This document shows, piece after piece, positions 7,850-17,806 of a stretch of DNA of 21,707 nucleotides. Positions within the stretch are counted from its first letter, which is position 1, and every line of letters starts with the position of its first letter. The stretch is taken from the NCBI GenBank assembly GCA_033557675.1, contig JAWQRM010000531.1:1-21707 (forward strand), read 5' to 3'. The position numbers and the translations under genes were made by a program. The stretch is from Coptodactyla brooksi. Lineage: Eukaryota; Arthropoda; Insecta; Coleoptera; Scarabaeidae. Below the pieces are notes generated by a model. The model had not been told where the DNA came from. It did no database searches and saw only the letters and a list, made by a program, of their open reading frames with translations.

Positions 7850-10517
7850 AAATAATATTTGATTATTATAGATTTACGACTTTTTCTAGAGCATTCAATT
7901 TTAAACCTCGTATTCATATTTTTCAAACTTCAATTTTACGACCTCTTGGTTACTTTCTGAACAACATTGTATTTTATACCTAGAAAACAATTGACGTCAT
8001 TCTGACCGTTAGTCATAAGTAGAGCCCGGATTTCTAAGCATTAAGCTTATTATAAATATTATAAAAGGATACATTTTCTATTAAAATGTGTACGAATTGT
8101 GTAAAAATAAGTCATTTGGCACTAGTGTACTCCAGGCTCCAGTCATAAGGGTTGTTTCTCCAAACCTTTTGTTTATTTTTTTTTTTGTTATATTTTATTA
8201 CATCTTTACCTAAAATGACGTCTCAGTTATTCTACCTGAAGTTGGTATAAATTGAACTTACTTTCATGGATTTCTTCATTCGTGTTTCGGTTGTTATCGA
8301 AAGTGGTTAAATTCTAATGCTATAGTGAGATTATTTGTTGCATTCTGTGTTGAAATATATAGTCAAGTCATGGTCTTACCGAACAACAAGCATTGGAATA
8401 TCTTGCTGAATTGGAAAGATTGTCGAATAGAAGTATGGAATAAATTTATTACTAATTGTCGAGCTTGCTACACTCCAGGCGAAAATATATCATACGAAGG
8501 CCAGATGCCGGTTAACACAATACATGGCTAACAAACCAGATAAATTTGGAATAAGGTTTTAGTTAGCTGTGGACGTGGGGTCAAAGTATTTACTAAATGG
8601 ATTTCCTTATCTGGACAAAGATGAAAGTCGACCCCTGACTATCTTGTCATGAAACTTTCGGAGCCATATTGGGGAAAAGGAAGAAACATCACAACTGATG
8701 ACTTTTTTACTTCGCTATCTTTAGCAAGAGAATTGTCAGAAAAGTGCACCACAATTGTAGGAACAATGAATCCAATACGAAGAGAAAACAAAAAGTATGA
8801 ACTTTATTCAACACAAATCATGCCCAATGGTAACTGTTTATTAGTGGCATACCAAGCAAAATCAAATAAAAATGCAATACTACTTTTAACTTTACACACA
8901 TCCGTTTCATTAGCAAATGATCGAAAGAAAAAACCAGATGTAGTAGAGTTTTACAATAAAACTAAATAACAAGTAGACGTTGTAGATCAAATGGCCTTTG
9001 CAACTATTTTATAACATTTTGAATTTAGCTGCAATCAATGCTTCGGTATTATTAAAAAAAATCACAAATAAAGAAATATCTAGAAGAAAGTTTATTCTTC
9101 AACTTACGGAAGAACTTACCCTATCTCATCAAGAGAGCAGGCAACAATCTAGATCCAAGTATAATCCTTCAAGCTCACAGGAACATCAAGCAAGAAGTTA
9201 CAAGAGACCGAAATACACCGAAAAAAGACAATTAATAGCTGTGGCACTTGTAATACATTTGTATGTGGAAATTGTCCTCATATTATGACAATCACTTGTC
9301 TGAAATATAAGAAAGCTTCTTCAAATGTAAAAATTCTAAAAGATCTTGTATATTATATATGCAATTTTAATACTTTTACTTCCCCACAAATAAAAAAATA
9401 TATTAGTGATTGTTTATAATTATTAAATACAATAAGAAACGTTATGCAGAGAAACCATCAACCTTCATTATAGGTATCGGGGAAACTCCTGTCTTTCTCT
9501 AGTGATAAGCAGGGCGTTAGCAAATTTAAGAACTCTTTGGAGTCTTACCTATTACTAGTGACTTTAAATTGACATCTGATGCTAGAATATCAAATTCCTT
9601 CATGGCTACCTCTTCTATATGCACTGGCCAAACACATTTTGTCCAATTTGGCAATTCCAAGCCCATAGCTTCCTAAGTAAGATTAAATTAAAACAGAGCA
9701 CATTTTATAACATTATCTTACCTGTGTTCCTAATGTACAAGCAATAGCAAACATGGCTCTAGGATTATCAATTTTAACAGCGCAATTTTCTTCAACATAT
9801 TTAATAACACCTTCATACTGTTTCAAATACTGTCTCCCATTAACTTGCACTTGCCTTCTATATTCGTCTACGGCCTTCTTGTTATGCATAAACGCTAAAA
9901 ATATCTAAATTTAGGCATTAAATTAATTTTTCCCTACGAGTGAGACTAACATTATCTCTATCTTTCGGGGGGCAGCTGTACGGAATCGGTTGCCAATTGA
10001 CCTCGTCGTGCCAAACTTGGTGGTCCATCGGGGGATACAGAGACGCGAGGACCAACTGCAAAGTCATTTTCGTCCTATCGAACTCGGAGGCCCAAGCGTC
10101 GATATACCCGGGCATGTAAAAGTCTCCGAGAAATGAACCGTACCGGTCGCGAAAAAATCCCCCCAGATTGTAAGCTCTAAGTTTTCCAGCCTTTTAATTA
10201 ATCGGCAAGTTTAATATTTCAATTACTCATTTAATGCCATAGATTACCTACGTTGGTCAGCTGTCCGTGTCCGTACGGAGAATAATCGTGGTTTCGATAA
10301 GGATCGTTCGGGTACGATGATGATAGGTCAGGCGTTCGGTCACCATGTCGAAAAATCTGAGATTTACCGCAAAAAAAGCAGTATTATACTTTTGAAAAAT
10401 ATTTTTAAAACCACTTACAGTGTGTAAAAGTATCAAAGAATCGTTCTCAGTGCGAAAGTGTCTTTTTAAGTAGTTGAAGTTCCGTAATACTTGTAAAATT
10501 TTGGACTTACTGAGCAT
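4928..10517 (-). CDS. Histidine acid phosphatase (insect lysosomal/venom type), six exons
   Basis: Exons on the minus strand: 10517-10419, 10356-10252, 10190-9951, 9904-9722, 9672-9549, 5265-4928. They join in frame with GT/AG introns (phases 0,0,0,0,1) and give about 362 residues, normal for the branch-2 histidine phosphatase family. These enzymes hydrolyse phosphate monoesters at acid pH in lysosomes or secretions. Catalytic motif RHGDRTP opens exon 2 (about residues 36-42); the acid-base motif SGHD lies in the last exon. Other family features are YSPYGHGQLTN, RDRYGSFLGDFY, the S-E-F-DRT-KMTLQLVLASLYPP segment, and EAMGLELPNWTKCVWP with an N-glycosylation site NWT. Cysteines are at family-like positions (YSCPP, SSSFCPF). 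One oddity is that the predicted N-terminus (MLSKSKILQV...) has no clear signal peptide, although the family is normally secreted or lysosomal. The first exon may therefore really begin elsewhere. No stop or frameshift interrupts the joined exons, so the gene looks intact. Confidence 0.88.
5360..6418 (+). mobile_element. Mariner-family element, copy 1 (dead)
   Basis: The sequence matches the mariner at 16046-17022 from about 5360 onward (TCTT..TCTTGCTTT, GTAATTTTATT, CGAGTTTAA, AGGCAAGAAAGCT). The conserved 5' end TTAGGTTGTTG is missing. Near 6397-6418 the sequence AAATTAGTTTTGCAAC resembles the inverted 3' terminal repeat. It lies in the acid phosphatase intron in the opposite orientation to the gene. 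Confidence 0.75.
5486..6345 (+). pseudogene. Mariner transposase pseudogene, copy 1
   Basis: Recognisable pieces in order, spread over several frames: GKKASNAHKEIYKVY (helix-turn-helix region), FTKFRSGYFSLK, EVHFSTINRQLQKLGFVKKL (second DNA-binding helix), ITGDEK (first catalytic Asp), ISKAELHQKKIMVFILDYF, QHDIHR (second Asp), VPSDYHLFQSLQSP (third Asp, DD34D type) and FYQCGIMKLTERWQKAVE at the C-terminus. The order and motifs are those of mariner transposases, which cut and paste the element at TA sites. Multiple stops and frameshifts show long inactivity, although the three catalytic Asp codons survive. Confidence 0.85.
6660..7560 (+). pseudogene. Pogo/Tigger-like transposase C-terminal half, broken
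   Basis: Pieces in order: NWFTKHFCPSIKCY, then ENAPSHPKHLPDL, FLLPPNTTSSIQPMD, GVISNFKACYLRVTFRQLID, TVDAVDNINLS-stop-SKV, CLKGVWMKVWLHL, KLGNKTGFDDVNEQDVEELL, and (frameshifted at 7301) EISVSEHEARKIL. This is the DDE domain and C-terminal tail of pogo/Tigger transposases (related to CENP-B/Jerky). The usual DNAPSHP Asp is Glu here. Frame changes occur after IQPMD and near 7300, with an in-frame stop. The N-terminal DNA-binding half is missing at this site. Confidence 0.85.
7736..7849. repeat. (AT)n microsatellite inside an inverted repeat
   Basis: AACTTATTTGAACAT (7736-7750) and ATGTTCCAATAAGTT (from about 7781) are reverse complements with one mismatch and enclose an (AT) run of roughly 30 bp, so the whole unit is self-complementary. 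A second (AT) run follows from about 7808 to 7845. The structure can extrude as a cruciform and is prone to length change. Confidence 0.85.
8325..9310 (+). pseudogene. PiggyBac-family transposase pseudogene
   Basis: Pieces in order across frames: RIEVWNKFITNCRACYTPGE, QYMANKPDKFGI, LAVDVGSKYLLNGFPYL, DESRP, VMKLSEPYWGKGRNITTDDF followed by FTSLSLAREL, VGTMNPIRR, YQAKSNKNAILLL, QVDVVDQMA, NLAAINASVLLKK, ISRRKFILQL, and a cysteine-rich end NSCGTCNTFVCGNCPHIMTITC (split here: NSCGTCNTF / VCGNCPH). This is the DDD core and C-terminal zinc-binding domain of piggyBac transposases, which insert at TTAA. The first catalytic Asp region reads YEGQM instead of a DEQ-type motif and about ten codons after it are missing. 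A TAG replaces a Trp codon before LAVDV, and further frameshifts follow. Terminal repeats were not identified. Confidence 0.85.
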
Positions 10518-10572
10518 TTTGATGAAATTTTCCGAGTCATTAAAGCGAATAATTTTAACCTGTATAACCTAT

Positions 10573-10578
10573 CTTATA
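10573..10578 (-). promoter_or_regulatory. TATA-like box of the acid phosphatase gene
   Basis: TATAAG on the minus strand lies 56 nt upstream of the proposed ATG (10517), leaving room for a start site near 10545 and a ~30-nt leader. The ATG context is CATCAAAATG, acceptable for insects. The same TATAAG and following bases recur at 13398-13403 in the duplicated upstream DNA. Confidence 0.4.
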
Positions 10579-11073
10579 AAAATTTGACATATCTTGTCAG
10601 ATACGTCAAGTGCTCAGTGTTGCCAAAGTAAATATTTACAGAGATATTCGCGACACGAGTTAAAACTTTCAAAAAACATTTTACTCAATAAAAACAACGA
10701 TATTTCATCACAGCAAATACGTAAATAAACAAAAATTAAATGTATCAGATATCTTACGTGTTCAGTGTTGCCAAAGCAAATATTTGGAATTTTTTTTCAT
10801 CGGGTGTGTTCGATTTGCTGTGTGGGTTGATTTAGTTCAGCTAAAATTTTTAAAAAATATTTGCATAAGTAAAATAGAAACAAAAGCAAATAGTAACTAA
10901 ATTTGAAGAGCATAAGCAATCCTGAAATCTGCTCTGAGCATTCATTGATCGAATTGAATTTCGCTTATAAAAAGTGTTGTTATAATAAAAAATATATACA
11001 TTATTTTATTGTACGTTACAGGTTACAATGCATTGTTTCTACTTTTATATTCAGATTATTTATGCCACTGTTG

Positions 11074-11442
11074 AATTTTATAAAGTCAATTATAATCCCG
11101 ACCTCGACGATCTCTTTTTAGTTTGTCCCAATGTGGCGCCCCTTGCGGAAAAATCTGAAGGTGCCTGTTTTCACGCGAAACAACATAACCTGTACACAGT
11201 GGGTGTCCGACCTGGCTTAGGACATTTTATTCACGCATAATACCAATAAATCTCACAAATTATAAAAATATATGAAAATTTCAGATAACGAAGTCGCTGC
11301 GAAATCCCAAACTGTCAAAACATTAAACTATGGTACAGGTTATGTTGATTCGGATAACTTCAGATTTCTCCGCAAGGAGTGCCACATTGGAACAAACTAA
11401 AAAGAGGTCGTCGAAGTGGGGATCATAGTTGACGTAGAAATT
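11074..11442. repeat. Foldback inverted repeat, ~115-bp arms
   Basis: Arms 11074-11196 and 11331-11442 are reverse complements at roughly 80-85% identity, with a ~134-bp loop. Both arms, read outside-in, contain CTCTTTTTAGTTTGT.CCAATGTGGC (written here in two parts: CTCTTTTTAGTTTG, CCAATGTGGC) and CATAACCTGTAC. Translated, both arms give similar peptides (NYNPDLDDLFLVCPNVAPLA and NYDPHFDDLFLVCSNVALLA), but as the arms are inverted copies this shared open frame may be chance rather than coding. Likely a non-autonomous DNA transposon. Confidence 0.7.
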
Positions 11443-12867
11443 GGTTCCATGTTTCTAGAGAAATGTAAGTGAAAGTGGAGTCTCCTTATTCTTACTTCGT
11501 GCAACAAATATACGGTGTATGTCAAAAGTATGCCTAACATTTTATAATGGTTTAAACTGCTTTTTTAATATAAAACAAAGATTAATATGTTAAAATCGAA
11601 CATAGTGCGACATGAAACTATATTTTATGTTCGAATGAAGAGCATTGATATAAAAATTAATTGATAGAATTATCCAAGAATTAACTAATTTAGAATTGTA
11701 GCATAAATTATTTCTTACAATAATCTTGAAACGTATATAATATGTTGTTATAATATTTTAATAAAGAATTAAATTACTCACAGCAAGGATTACGCCAAAC
11801 TTGATATTTCTAACAATACTATAATTATATACTTTCTTAATTTGATTAGATTACATTTTAAGAGATAAGTCATATTGATATAAACGTTTAAAATCTTTTC
11901 TTTTTTCAACTGATCCAAAAAATTAGTAATGAACCTCTTTGTGCTTCCATAAATTTATCTCTAGTGTAATATTCATTGGTGTATACACTAATGAATATTA
12001 AATTTTATTATTTAGTAATAATAACTCCAAAATACTTACTTTTATTTTAATGCGTTTGCAATTATGGAAGCAATAAATCATATGAATATAATAAGAAAAT
12101 ATTCTTGATTAATATATCTTAGCTTTATCGCAAATCAATCAGAATTGTACTTTTAAAAAATATAATTTTTCAAGTTTTATATAAAAAGCATGTATTTTTT
12201 TCTATATTTAAATTAAATCATATATTTATATAAATGGTACAAGCTTAAAATATCTTTTTTCCAAGTGATACCAAAAATTATCAGTTAGCCCCGTAATGTT
12301 TTTCTATTGATATTTAAATCTGTACTGTTGGAAAATGACTTTTTTTTATTGAATGTTAAATTTGATTAATTATGCAGTAATAATAACTTCGTAATACTTT
12401 TATTTTAACACGTTTACCAATATATTATATACAAGTTAATTATTTAATAACACTTTTCCAGAAACAAAAATGATAAATTGTTAACTAATTTCATCTCTTG
12501 TTATATAATAGATAAATCATACATACAGATAATCACAACAGATACCAAAAATTATCAATTAACTTCTTACCATTGAAAAACAGTACAAATTTTCTTTATT
12601 TTATTAATTATACAGTAACAAAAATTTAATAGGTTTACAATACTTTGTATACAGATTGATTATTTAACGTCGCTTTACCAGAGGCACCCTGTATTTGTTA
12701 AACTATTTGCCACTTTCATTTCTTCCAAAAGATAAATGATAATGTTATAAATGATGCCTGTTTAAATTTCTTTTATTTAACTAATTCCAAAAATTATCAA
12801 TTAACCTCTTAAAAATAATAAACAGCATGTATATATTAATTTATCGGGTGTTTAATCTGTTATGATA

Positions 12868-13267
12868 CAGGGCTTCCAGAAATGTCCAAGTCCTATGTGA
12901 CCGCAACTGATTAGGCAACCAAACTTGCAGTATGGTAAAGATTAAAATAAAACACCATAACTGCCACAATTGAGAAAGTCAGCGGCGTAACAAAATTAAT
13001 TTACTGTTAAATATCAGGAAAATAAGTATTCATTACTATCAAAGGGTATTAACATTGAATCCTATACTTTTAAACAAGCGAAAATTGTATATTTGTTAAT
13101 TATGAAAGCTCACTTTACGAACGCCTATGTTTGAAATGTCATGAACTGGTTACTTTTTAGTGACACACACAAGAATATTACAATACTAAAAAAACTACGT
13201 TAAACGAATTCTTAAAACAGGAATCTGCATTTGATCACGTGGGACTTGGACATTTCTGAAAGCCAGG
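12868..13267. mobile_element. 400-bp MITE with ~30-bp terminal inverted repeats
   Basis: The left end, CAGGGCTTCCAGAAATGTCC followed by AAGTC, pairs with the right end, whose reverse complement reads CCTGGCTTTCAGAAATGTCC followed by AAGTC. Both ends are flanked by TA (12866-12867 and 13268-13269), the target duplication typical of the Tc1/mariner class. The interior has no transposase. It splits the two copies of the local duplication. Confidence 0.75.
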
Positions 13268-13381
13268 TATGAGCAATAAATCATATTAACAGAATAAGAA
13301 AATATTATTGATTAATATATCTCGATTTTATCGCAAATCAATTAGAATTACATTTTTCAAAAATATAAGTCACAAATAATT

Positions 13382-15590
13382 TGAACCTACATAATCTCTT
13401 ATACAAATTTGACGTATCTTGTCAGGTATTTTAAGTATTCCACGTTACCAACCTAAATATTAGTAGAACTTTCCTTAAATGTTTGTAACATAAAGTGTGT
13501 TCGATTTGACTTACGGATTGGTTCAATTCAATTCAATTCAATTCACCAATTTCACGTCTTATTTTACTTAATAAAGATGATATAGTAGCAACAATAGGTC
13601 TGACTTGTATTTCCCTATTAAATTTTGATTGCAAAACCATTAAATTTTAGCAGCGCAACTGTGTTGCATTATTATTTGATCAATATGTATAAAGCATTAT
13701 TGCTCGTAGTTCATCTGAATGCTACTTACACGTAGTACAGACCATACTTAAAAGATGGCGCTATAACAAAGCTACTAGAAACAGAAACCCCAACAAAAAG
13801 CAGAAATAAAAAGTGTTGTTATAATACAGTCGTGGAAAATGTAAGTATTTTTTTATTTTCACATTATTCTGGCCACTGTTGAAAACAGTGGGTATATAGT
13901 ACCTAGACATGTATAAACTTGCAGGACAAATATAATTAGTCAAAGAATTTTTTGTTCAGATTCGAAATCTGACGGAGAATTTAAATTAAAATAAAATAAA
14001 AATAAAACTGTCGCAATGCTTAGAAAAATAGCGTGTTTTTGGCATGCCATGGTATAACATTTTGCATATTTTTTAATTTGATATACTTGGATTTCTTCAA
14101 ATATTTTCACAAGAGAGAGAAATAGAGACCACATTTACACTAGAGACAATTTCAAAACTTAATATCCTATTATTTTACAACTTCCCAAGTTAACATCTAA
14201 AACGTTTTTTGTTAGCTACAAAATTTACGAAAATAGTGTAAAGTATTTGCATGAGTAAAAGGAATTTTTAAATTAAGACGTGTTTACGGCATATTTATGT
14301 ACGTACGTAGCACATTACATCAGAAAACCAACAATGTAACCGATATATCCGAAACAACTTGAACACATTTTATTACAATATTTTACAAGTGCAAGATAAT
14401 TTTTATTTAAACCCTAAAAATGATTTAAATAAAATTAGACACAGTAACGTCCAAAAAGGTAAAAATCGCGAAATGTGCTAATAACAACAAATGTACAGTA
14501 TATGTCAAAAGTCTGGACAACATTTTATAATCATGTGGTTTACCTTTTCGATATAAGCTATATGTTAATTTGTTAATATCATAGTTTGACCAAAAACTTA
14601 ATTTTAGGTAGAAATTGAAAGCATCGGTATAAAAATTAACTCATATAACTACAACAGAATTAATAAAGGTAAAATTGGAGCATAAAATTATTTTCTCCAA
14701 ATTATTATATTTTAATAAATGTTAATTTATTATTAATGTTATTATTGTAATTATATACCTTTGTAAATTGTATAAGGTAATTAGTTTCGACACATTTTTG
14801 GTTAATTTAAACATGTTTTTCTCCCATATTATTAGTTTCATCAAACTTCAAACAAATTTGCAAAAAAAACATTATAATTGTATACTTCCTTAACCCAAAT
14901 ATAACTTAAAAAAAGTATCAATTCTAGAATGTGGTCTCAGTGACATTTTTATAAGAAACATGTATTCTTTTCCATTAAATTAATTTATATATTGATATAA
15001 GTGGTGCAAGTTTAAAATCTAGTATTCCAAGTGTTAACCTTCTAATGGTTTCCATCAATAGTTAAATTTCTACTGTTGGAAAAACTTTTTTGCAACTGAA
15101 TATTAAATTTGATTAATTATGCAGTAATAATAACTTCATAATACTTTTATTTTAACATACTTACAATATTTTGTACATGTACAAGCTGATTATTTAATAA
15201 CGCTATTCCAGAAACGTCCTATAAATGATAAATTATTGACTATTTTCATCTTCCGTAATATGATAGATGATTATATGGCTATAAATGCATTTTTAAAATC
15301 GCTGTCTTTTGAAATGATACCAAAAATGATGAATGAACTTCTTATCTTCGAAAAACAGTACACATTTTCTTTTTTTATTTGAATATTGAATTTTATTAAT
15401 TATGCAGTAACAAAAATTTTAATATGTTTACAATATTTCATATGCAGGTCCATTATTTAACAACATTATTTACCAGAAACATAAGAGATAAATCATAGTA
15501 ATATTAATGATGTCTGTTTAAATCTGTCTTCTATTTAACTAATTCCAAAAATTATCAATTAACCTTTTAAGAAATAATATGAGATATTAA
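13382..15590. repeat. Tandem segmental duplication, copy 2 (orphan promoter copy)
   Basis: This is the partner of 10545-12830. Homology starts in what would be the phosphatase 5' leader (AACCT.CATAA.CT.CTTATA) and runs away from the gene, so the copy carries the TATA-like box and upstream DNA but no phosphatase exon. DNA just left of it (13270-13375) instead matches 12067-12170, giving a third partial copy. No coding region was found in the whole block, and stops are dense in all frames. Confidence 0.7.
13522..13545. repeat. (TTCAA)n microsatellite
   Basis: Nearly five perfect copies of the pentamer TTCAA, absent from the corresponding site of the other duplication copy (near 10830), so it probably expanded after the duplication. 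Confidence 0.9.
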
Positions 15591-16045
15591 GAAATAATGA
15601 GACTTTTCATTTCATTTGTTTCTATTATTTTGTATATAGGATTTGAGGTCACTTTTGTTTACGTTATGGAAACAGTGTTCAGTTTTTTGCTGCAGTATTC
15701 TAAAAAGGCCAACAGTATACCTCAACATTTAAATTTGTACATATGGTTGAGGTACTTAATCTAAATATTTTTTATTTTTTTACAACTTTTTGTAACAAAA
15801 TATATTTTTGTAAAATAATGAAAATCAAAGAAACCAAAAATTTATCTTCAACTGCGCAAGGAAGATCCTTTGAAATTTACGTACAATTACTAATTTATTT
15901 GCAGACTTTAACAGCACAAAACAATTTTTAAGTAAGACAACATCACTCCCCTTATTCATAAATTTAATGCATGATCCACTAATACAAAAACCGGAGCTTG
16001 AATGAGTTAGGATTAGCATTTCATGGTTGATTTGCTTATTTCTAT
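15591..16045. other. AT-rich spacer with a small inverted repeat
   Basis: No gene recognised. TACCTCAAC (near 15718) and GTTGAGGTA (near 15745) form a 9-bp stem around a 19-bp AT-rich loop. Otherwise nothing seen. Confidence 0.5.
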
Positions 16046-17022
16046 TAGGTTGTTGTAAAAGTAATTTTCGTATTCTCAAATTACTTAACTAATTTTCGTC
16101 TTGCTTTTGAAGTGAGTTGCATGTAATTTTATTTACAGGTCTTAGTTTGATCTCGAGTTTAATATAGAATGCAAAAACAAGCATTTTCGTCATATTTTGC
16201 TTTTTTATTTTTGTAAAAGGCAAGAAAGCTGCTCATGCTCATAAAGTGATATGTGAAGTTCGTGGTGCTGATGTTAATTTTTCACTCAAAGATAATCAAC
16301 GTTTCAGTCGACCAACGGAAGTTGATGATGACGAAATTACAGCCATAATCGAAACAAATCACCATATTTCAACTCGTGAGATTGATGAAGAGCTTCAAAT
16401 TCGTTTTTTAACCATGAAGCTTTTACAAATATCTCTTTGTAAAAGCTTGGATTTGTTAAAAAGCTCGATATTTGGGTTCTGCGTGAATTGAAAGAGATTC
16501 ACATAACACAAGGCATCAACAATTGCAATTTTCACCTCAAGAGTAATGAAAACGATCCAATTTTGAAATGAATGGTTAATTGTGATGAAAAATGAATTGT
16601 TTACAAAAACAACAGCTGAAAAATGTCCTGGAGCAAATGTGATGAACCAGCACAATCTATATTGAAAGCACAAATGCAACAAAAAAATATTGTGTTGTCA
16701 ATTTGGTGGGATTATAATTGTGTTGCGTATTTTGAGGTGTTTCCAAAGAACCAGACGACTAATTCGGATGTGTATTGCAAACTAGTGAAATTAAGCGAAG
16801 CATTCGTGAAGATTTGCCAAAGTGGATTGACAAATCGTATTTCACCATGACAATACTAGATCATGTACATTTTTAGTGACGTATTAAAAATTATTGGAGC
16901 TAGGTTGGCAAGTGATGTCACATCCACTATCTAGCCCTGACCTGGCATCATCAGATTACCATTTATTTTGATTTTTGCAAAACTTGTAAAAATGAAATAT
17001 ATATAACTGCAACAACCCGATA
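16046..17022 (+). mobile_element. Mariner-family element, copy 2 (dead)
   Basis: The left end TTAGGTTGTTGTAAAAGTAA (16046 onward) has the classic mariner terminal-repeat form. The right end near 17003-17022 (AACTGCAACAACCCGATAAT) is a degenerate inverted match. Both ends abut TA. At about 980 bp it is shorter than a full mariner (about 1.3 kb), because of internal deletions. It belongs to the same family as the copy in the acid phosphatase intron. Confidence 0.8.
16218..16985 (+). pseudogene. Mariner transposase pseudogene, copy 2
   Basis: Order of pieces: GKKAAHAHKVICEVRGADV, FSLKDNQRFSRPTEVDDDEI, HHISTREIDEELQI, then in another frame KLGFVKKLDIWVLREL, NCDEK (first Asp; usually GDEK), CDEPAQSILKAQMQQKNIVL, IWWDYNCVAYFEVFPKN, HHDNTR (second Asp) and ASSDYHLF (third Asp). 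About a dozen codons are missing between the RGADV and FSLKD segments, and there are several stops. The C-terminal ~50 residues seen in copy 1 are deleted. The intact stretch from SKCDEP to about ICQSGL is longer than in copy 1, so the two copies complement one another for family reconstruction by alignment. Confidence 0.85.
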
Positions 17023-17333
17023 ATTACTTTACCTTTTCTAATATCTTTATGAGGATCTTCTAGTGATTCTCATCGTAAACCAACGAGTCATTAATTTTGT
17101 TTGTTTAAAAACTTACAAAAACGTTTTTATGGGAATTTTGTTTGAACTAACGTTTTTTTTATCGGAACATCTTTTTGGATTCCTTACAAAATATCCTTTA
17201 ATTTCATGCGCAACAATCCTTACTTACCTATTGCGATTACCGAGAAAATTGAAGAAACAACATCAATTCCATCTAGTTTGGGCTCGTTTTAGAGGGTTCT
17301 TAATAAGGCATTTTACAATGAAAGAATGAAAAT
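17023..17333. other. Spacer, nothing recognised
   Basis: An 88-codon open frame (17063-17329, +) exists but has low-complexity, AT-driven composition and no family resemblance; I do not regard it as a gene. Confidence 0.5.
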
Positions 17334-17803
17334 TTAATGTTCCTTTAAGAAAAACAAAAATAATCTTTCAAATTCCAGAGACATAGTTTTACAAAAATAA
17401 CCTTACAGAAACACTCTTGGACATCTCACAACAATAAACTTAACAAATTAACAATGAATCACGACCAACTGAAATGCTGATTCTGTGATAACCATTGATG
17501 GTGCCACCTGTATTCTTGTTGCCCGTAAATTGCTTGGTCTGATTAAACTGCTACCGCACTGCCAATTTTTGTTTGTTTATTCTCCATGAAAATAAACAAA
17601 CAAATTCATGGGGCAAGCAAGAAGAGTACAGGTTGCACCATGAATGGTTGTTACAGAATCAGCATTTCAGTTGGTCGTAAATTAATTTTCGATTAAGTTT
17701 AGTGTTGAGAGATTTCCAAGATTGTTTTTGTAATGTTATTTTTGTAGAACTATGTCTCTAGAATTTGAAAAATTATTTTTGTGTTTGTCTTAGTGGATCA
17801 TTA
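17334..17803. repeat. Foldback element, ~190-bp arms (long hairpin)
   Basis: The left arm (17334-17523) and right arm (17611-17803) are reverse complements along their length at an estimated 85-90%. Shared segments are ACGACCAACTGAAATGCTGA, TCTGT..AACCATT.ATGGTGC, GAGACATAGTT.TACAAAAAT and the outer TTAATG.TCC..TAAGA. The 87-bp loop contains another palindrome (ATAAACAAACAAA opposite TTTGTTTGTTTAT). This is the architecture of foldback-type or long-TIR MITEs. It lies downstream of the 4E-T stop codon, so a long 3'UTR would include it. Confidence 0.85.
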
Positions 17804-17806
17804 AGA

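Larger units (their letters stand above)
5266..9548 (-). other. Transposon-filled last intron of the acid phosphatase gene
   Basis: Donor GTAAGA at 9548 and acceptor TTTATAG ending at 5266 join phase-1 ends to rebuild a glycine codon (IG-GKLFEKI). The intron is 4283 nt, whereas the four others are 62, 61, 46 and 49 nt. Three DNA-transposon remnants (mariner, pogo/Tigger, piggyBac), all reading opposite to the gene, plus an AT hairpin account for about 3 kb. The gaps 6419-6660, 7561-7735, 7850-8320 and 9311-9548 show no recognisable content. Confidence 0.85.
10545..12830. repeat. Tandem segmental duplication, copy 1 (includes phosphatase 5' flank)
   Basis: This block aligns in order with 13382-15590. 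Anchor pairs: CTTATA.AAATTTGAC.TATCTTGTCAG (10574 and 13398), GTGTGTTCGATTTG (10804 and 13496), AAAAAGTGTTGTTATAATA (10970 and 13807), TATGTCAAAAGT (11519 and 14501), AATTATGCAGTAATAATAAC (12368 and 15116), and AACTAATTCCAAAAATTATC (12780 and 15537). The offset is about 2.7-3.0 kb. Smaller repeats sit inside, such as GTGTTGCCAAAG..AAATATTT at 10617 and 10763 and TTATCAATTAAC blocks at 12550 and 12795. No coding region recognised. Confidence 0.75.

Noticed and set aside
9311..9548. Possible additional phosphatase exon between 9549 and the piggyBac remnant
   Set aside because: The minus strand here gives no family-like peptide, whereas the 5265 exon joins in phase and supplies the needed SGHD motif.
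10903..11240. Two overlapping plus-strand frames upstream of the phosphatase
   Set aside because: The coding-like part lies in a foldback repeat arm, and the left part is AT-rich repeat DNA; no start context or splice support.
17063..17329. 88-codon plus-strand frame
   Set aside because: No family resemblance, AT-driven residues, no splice or poly(A) support.
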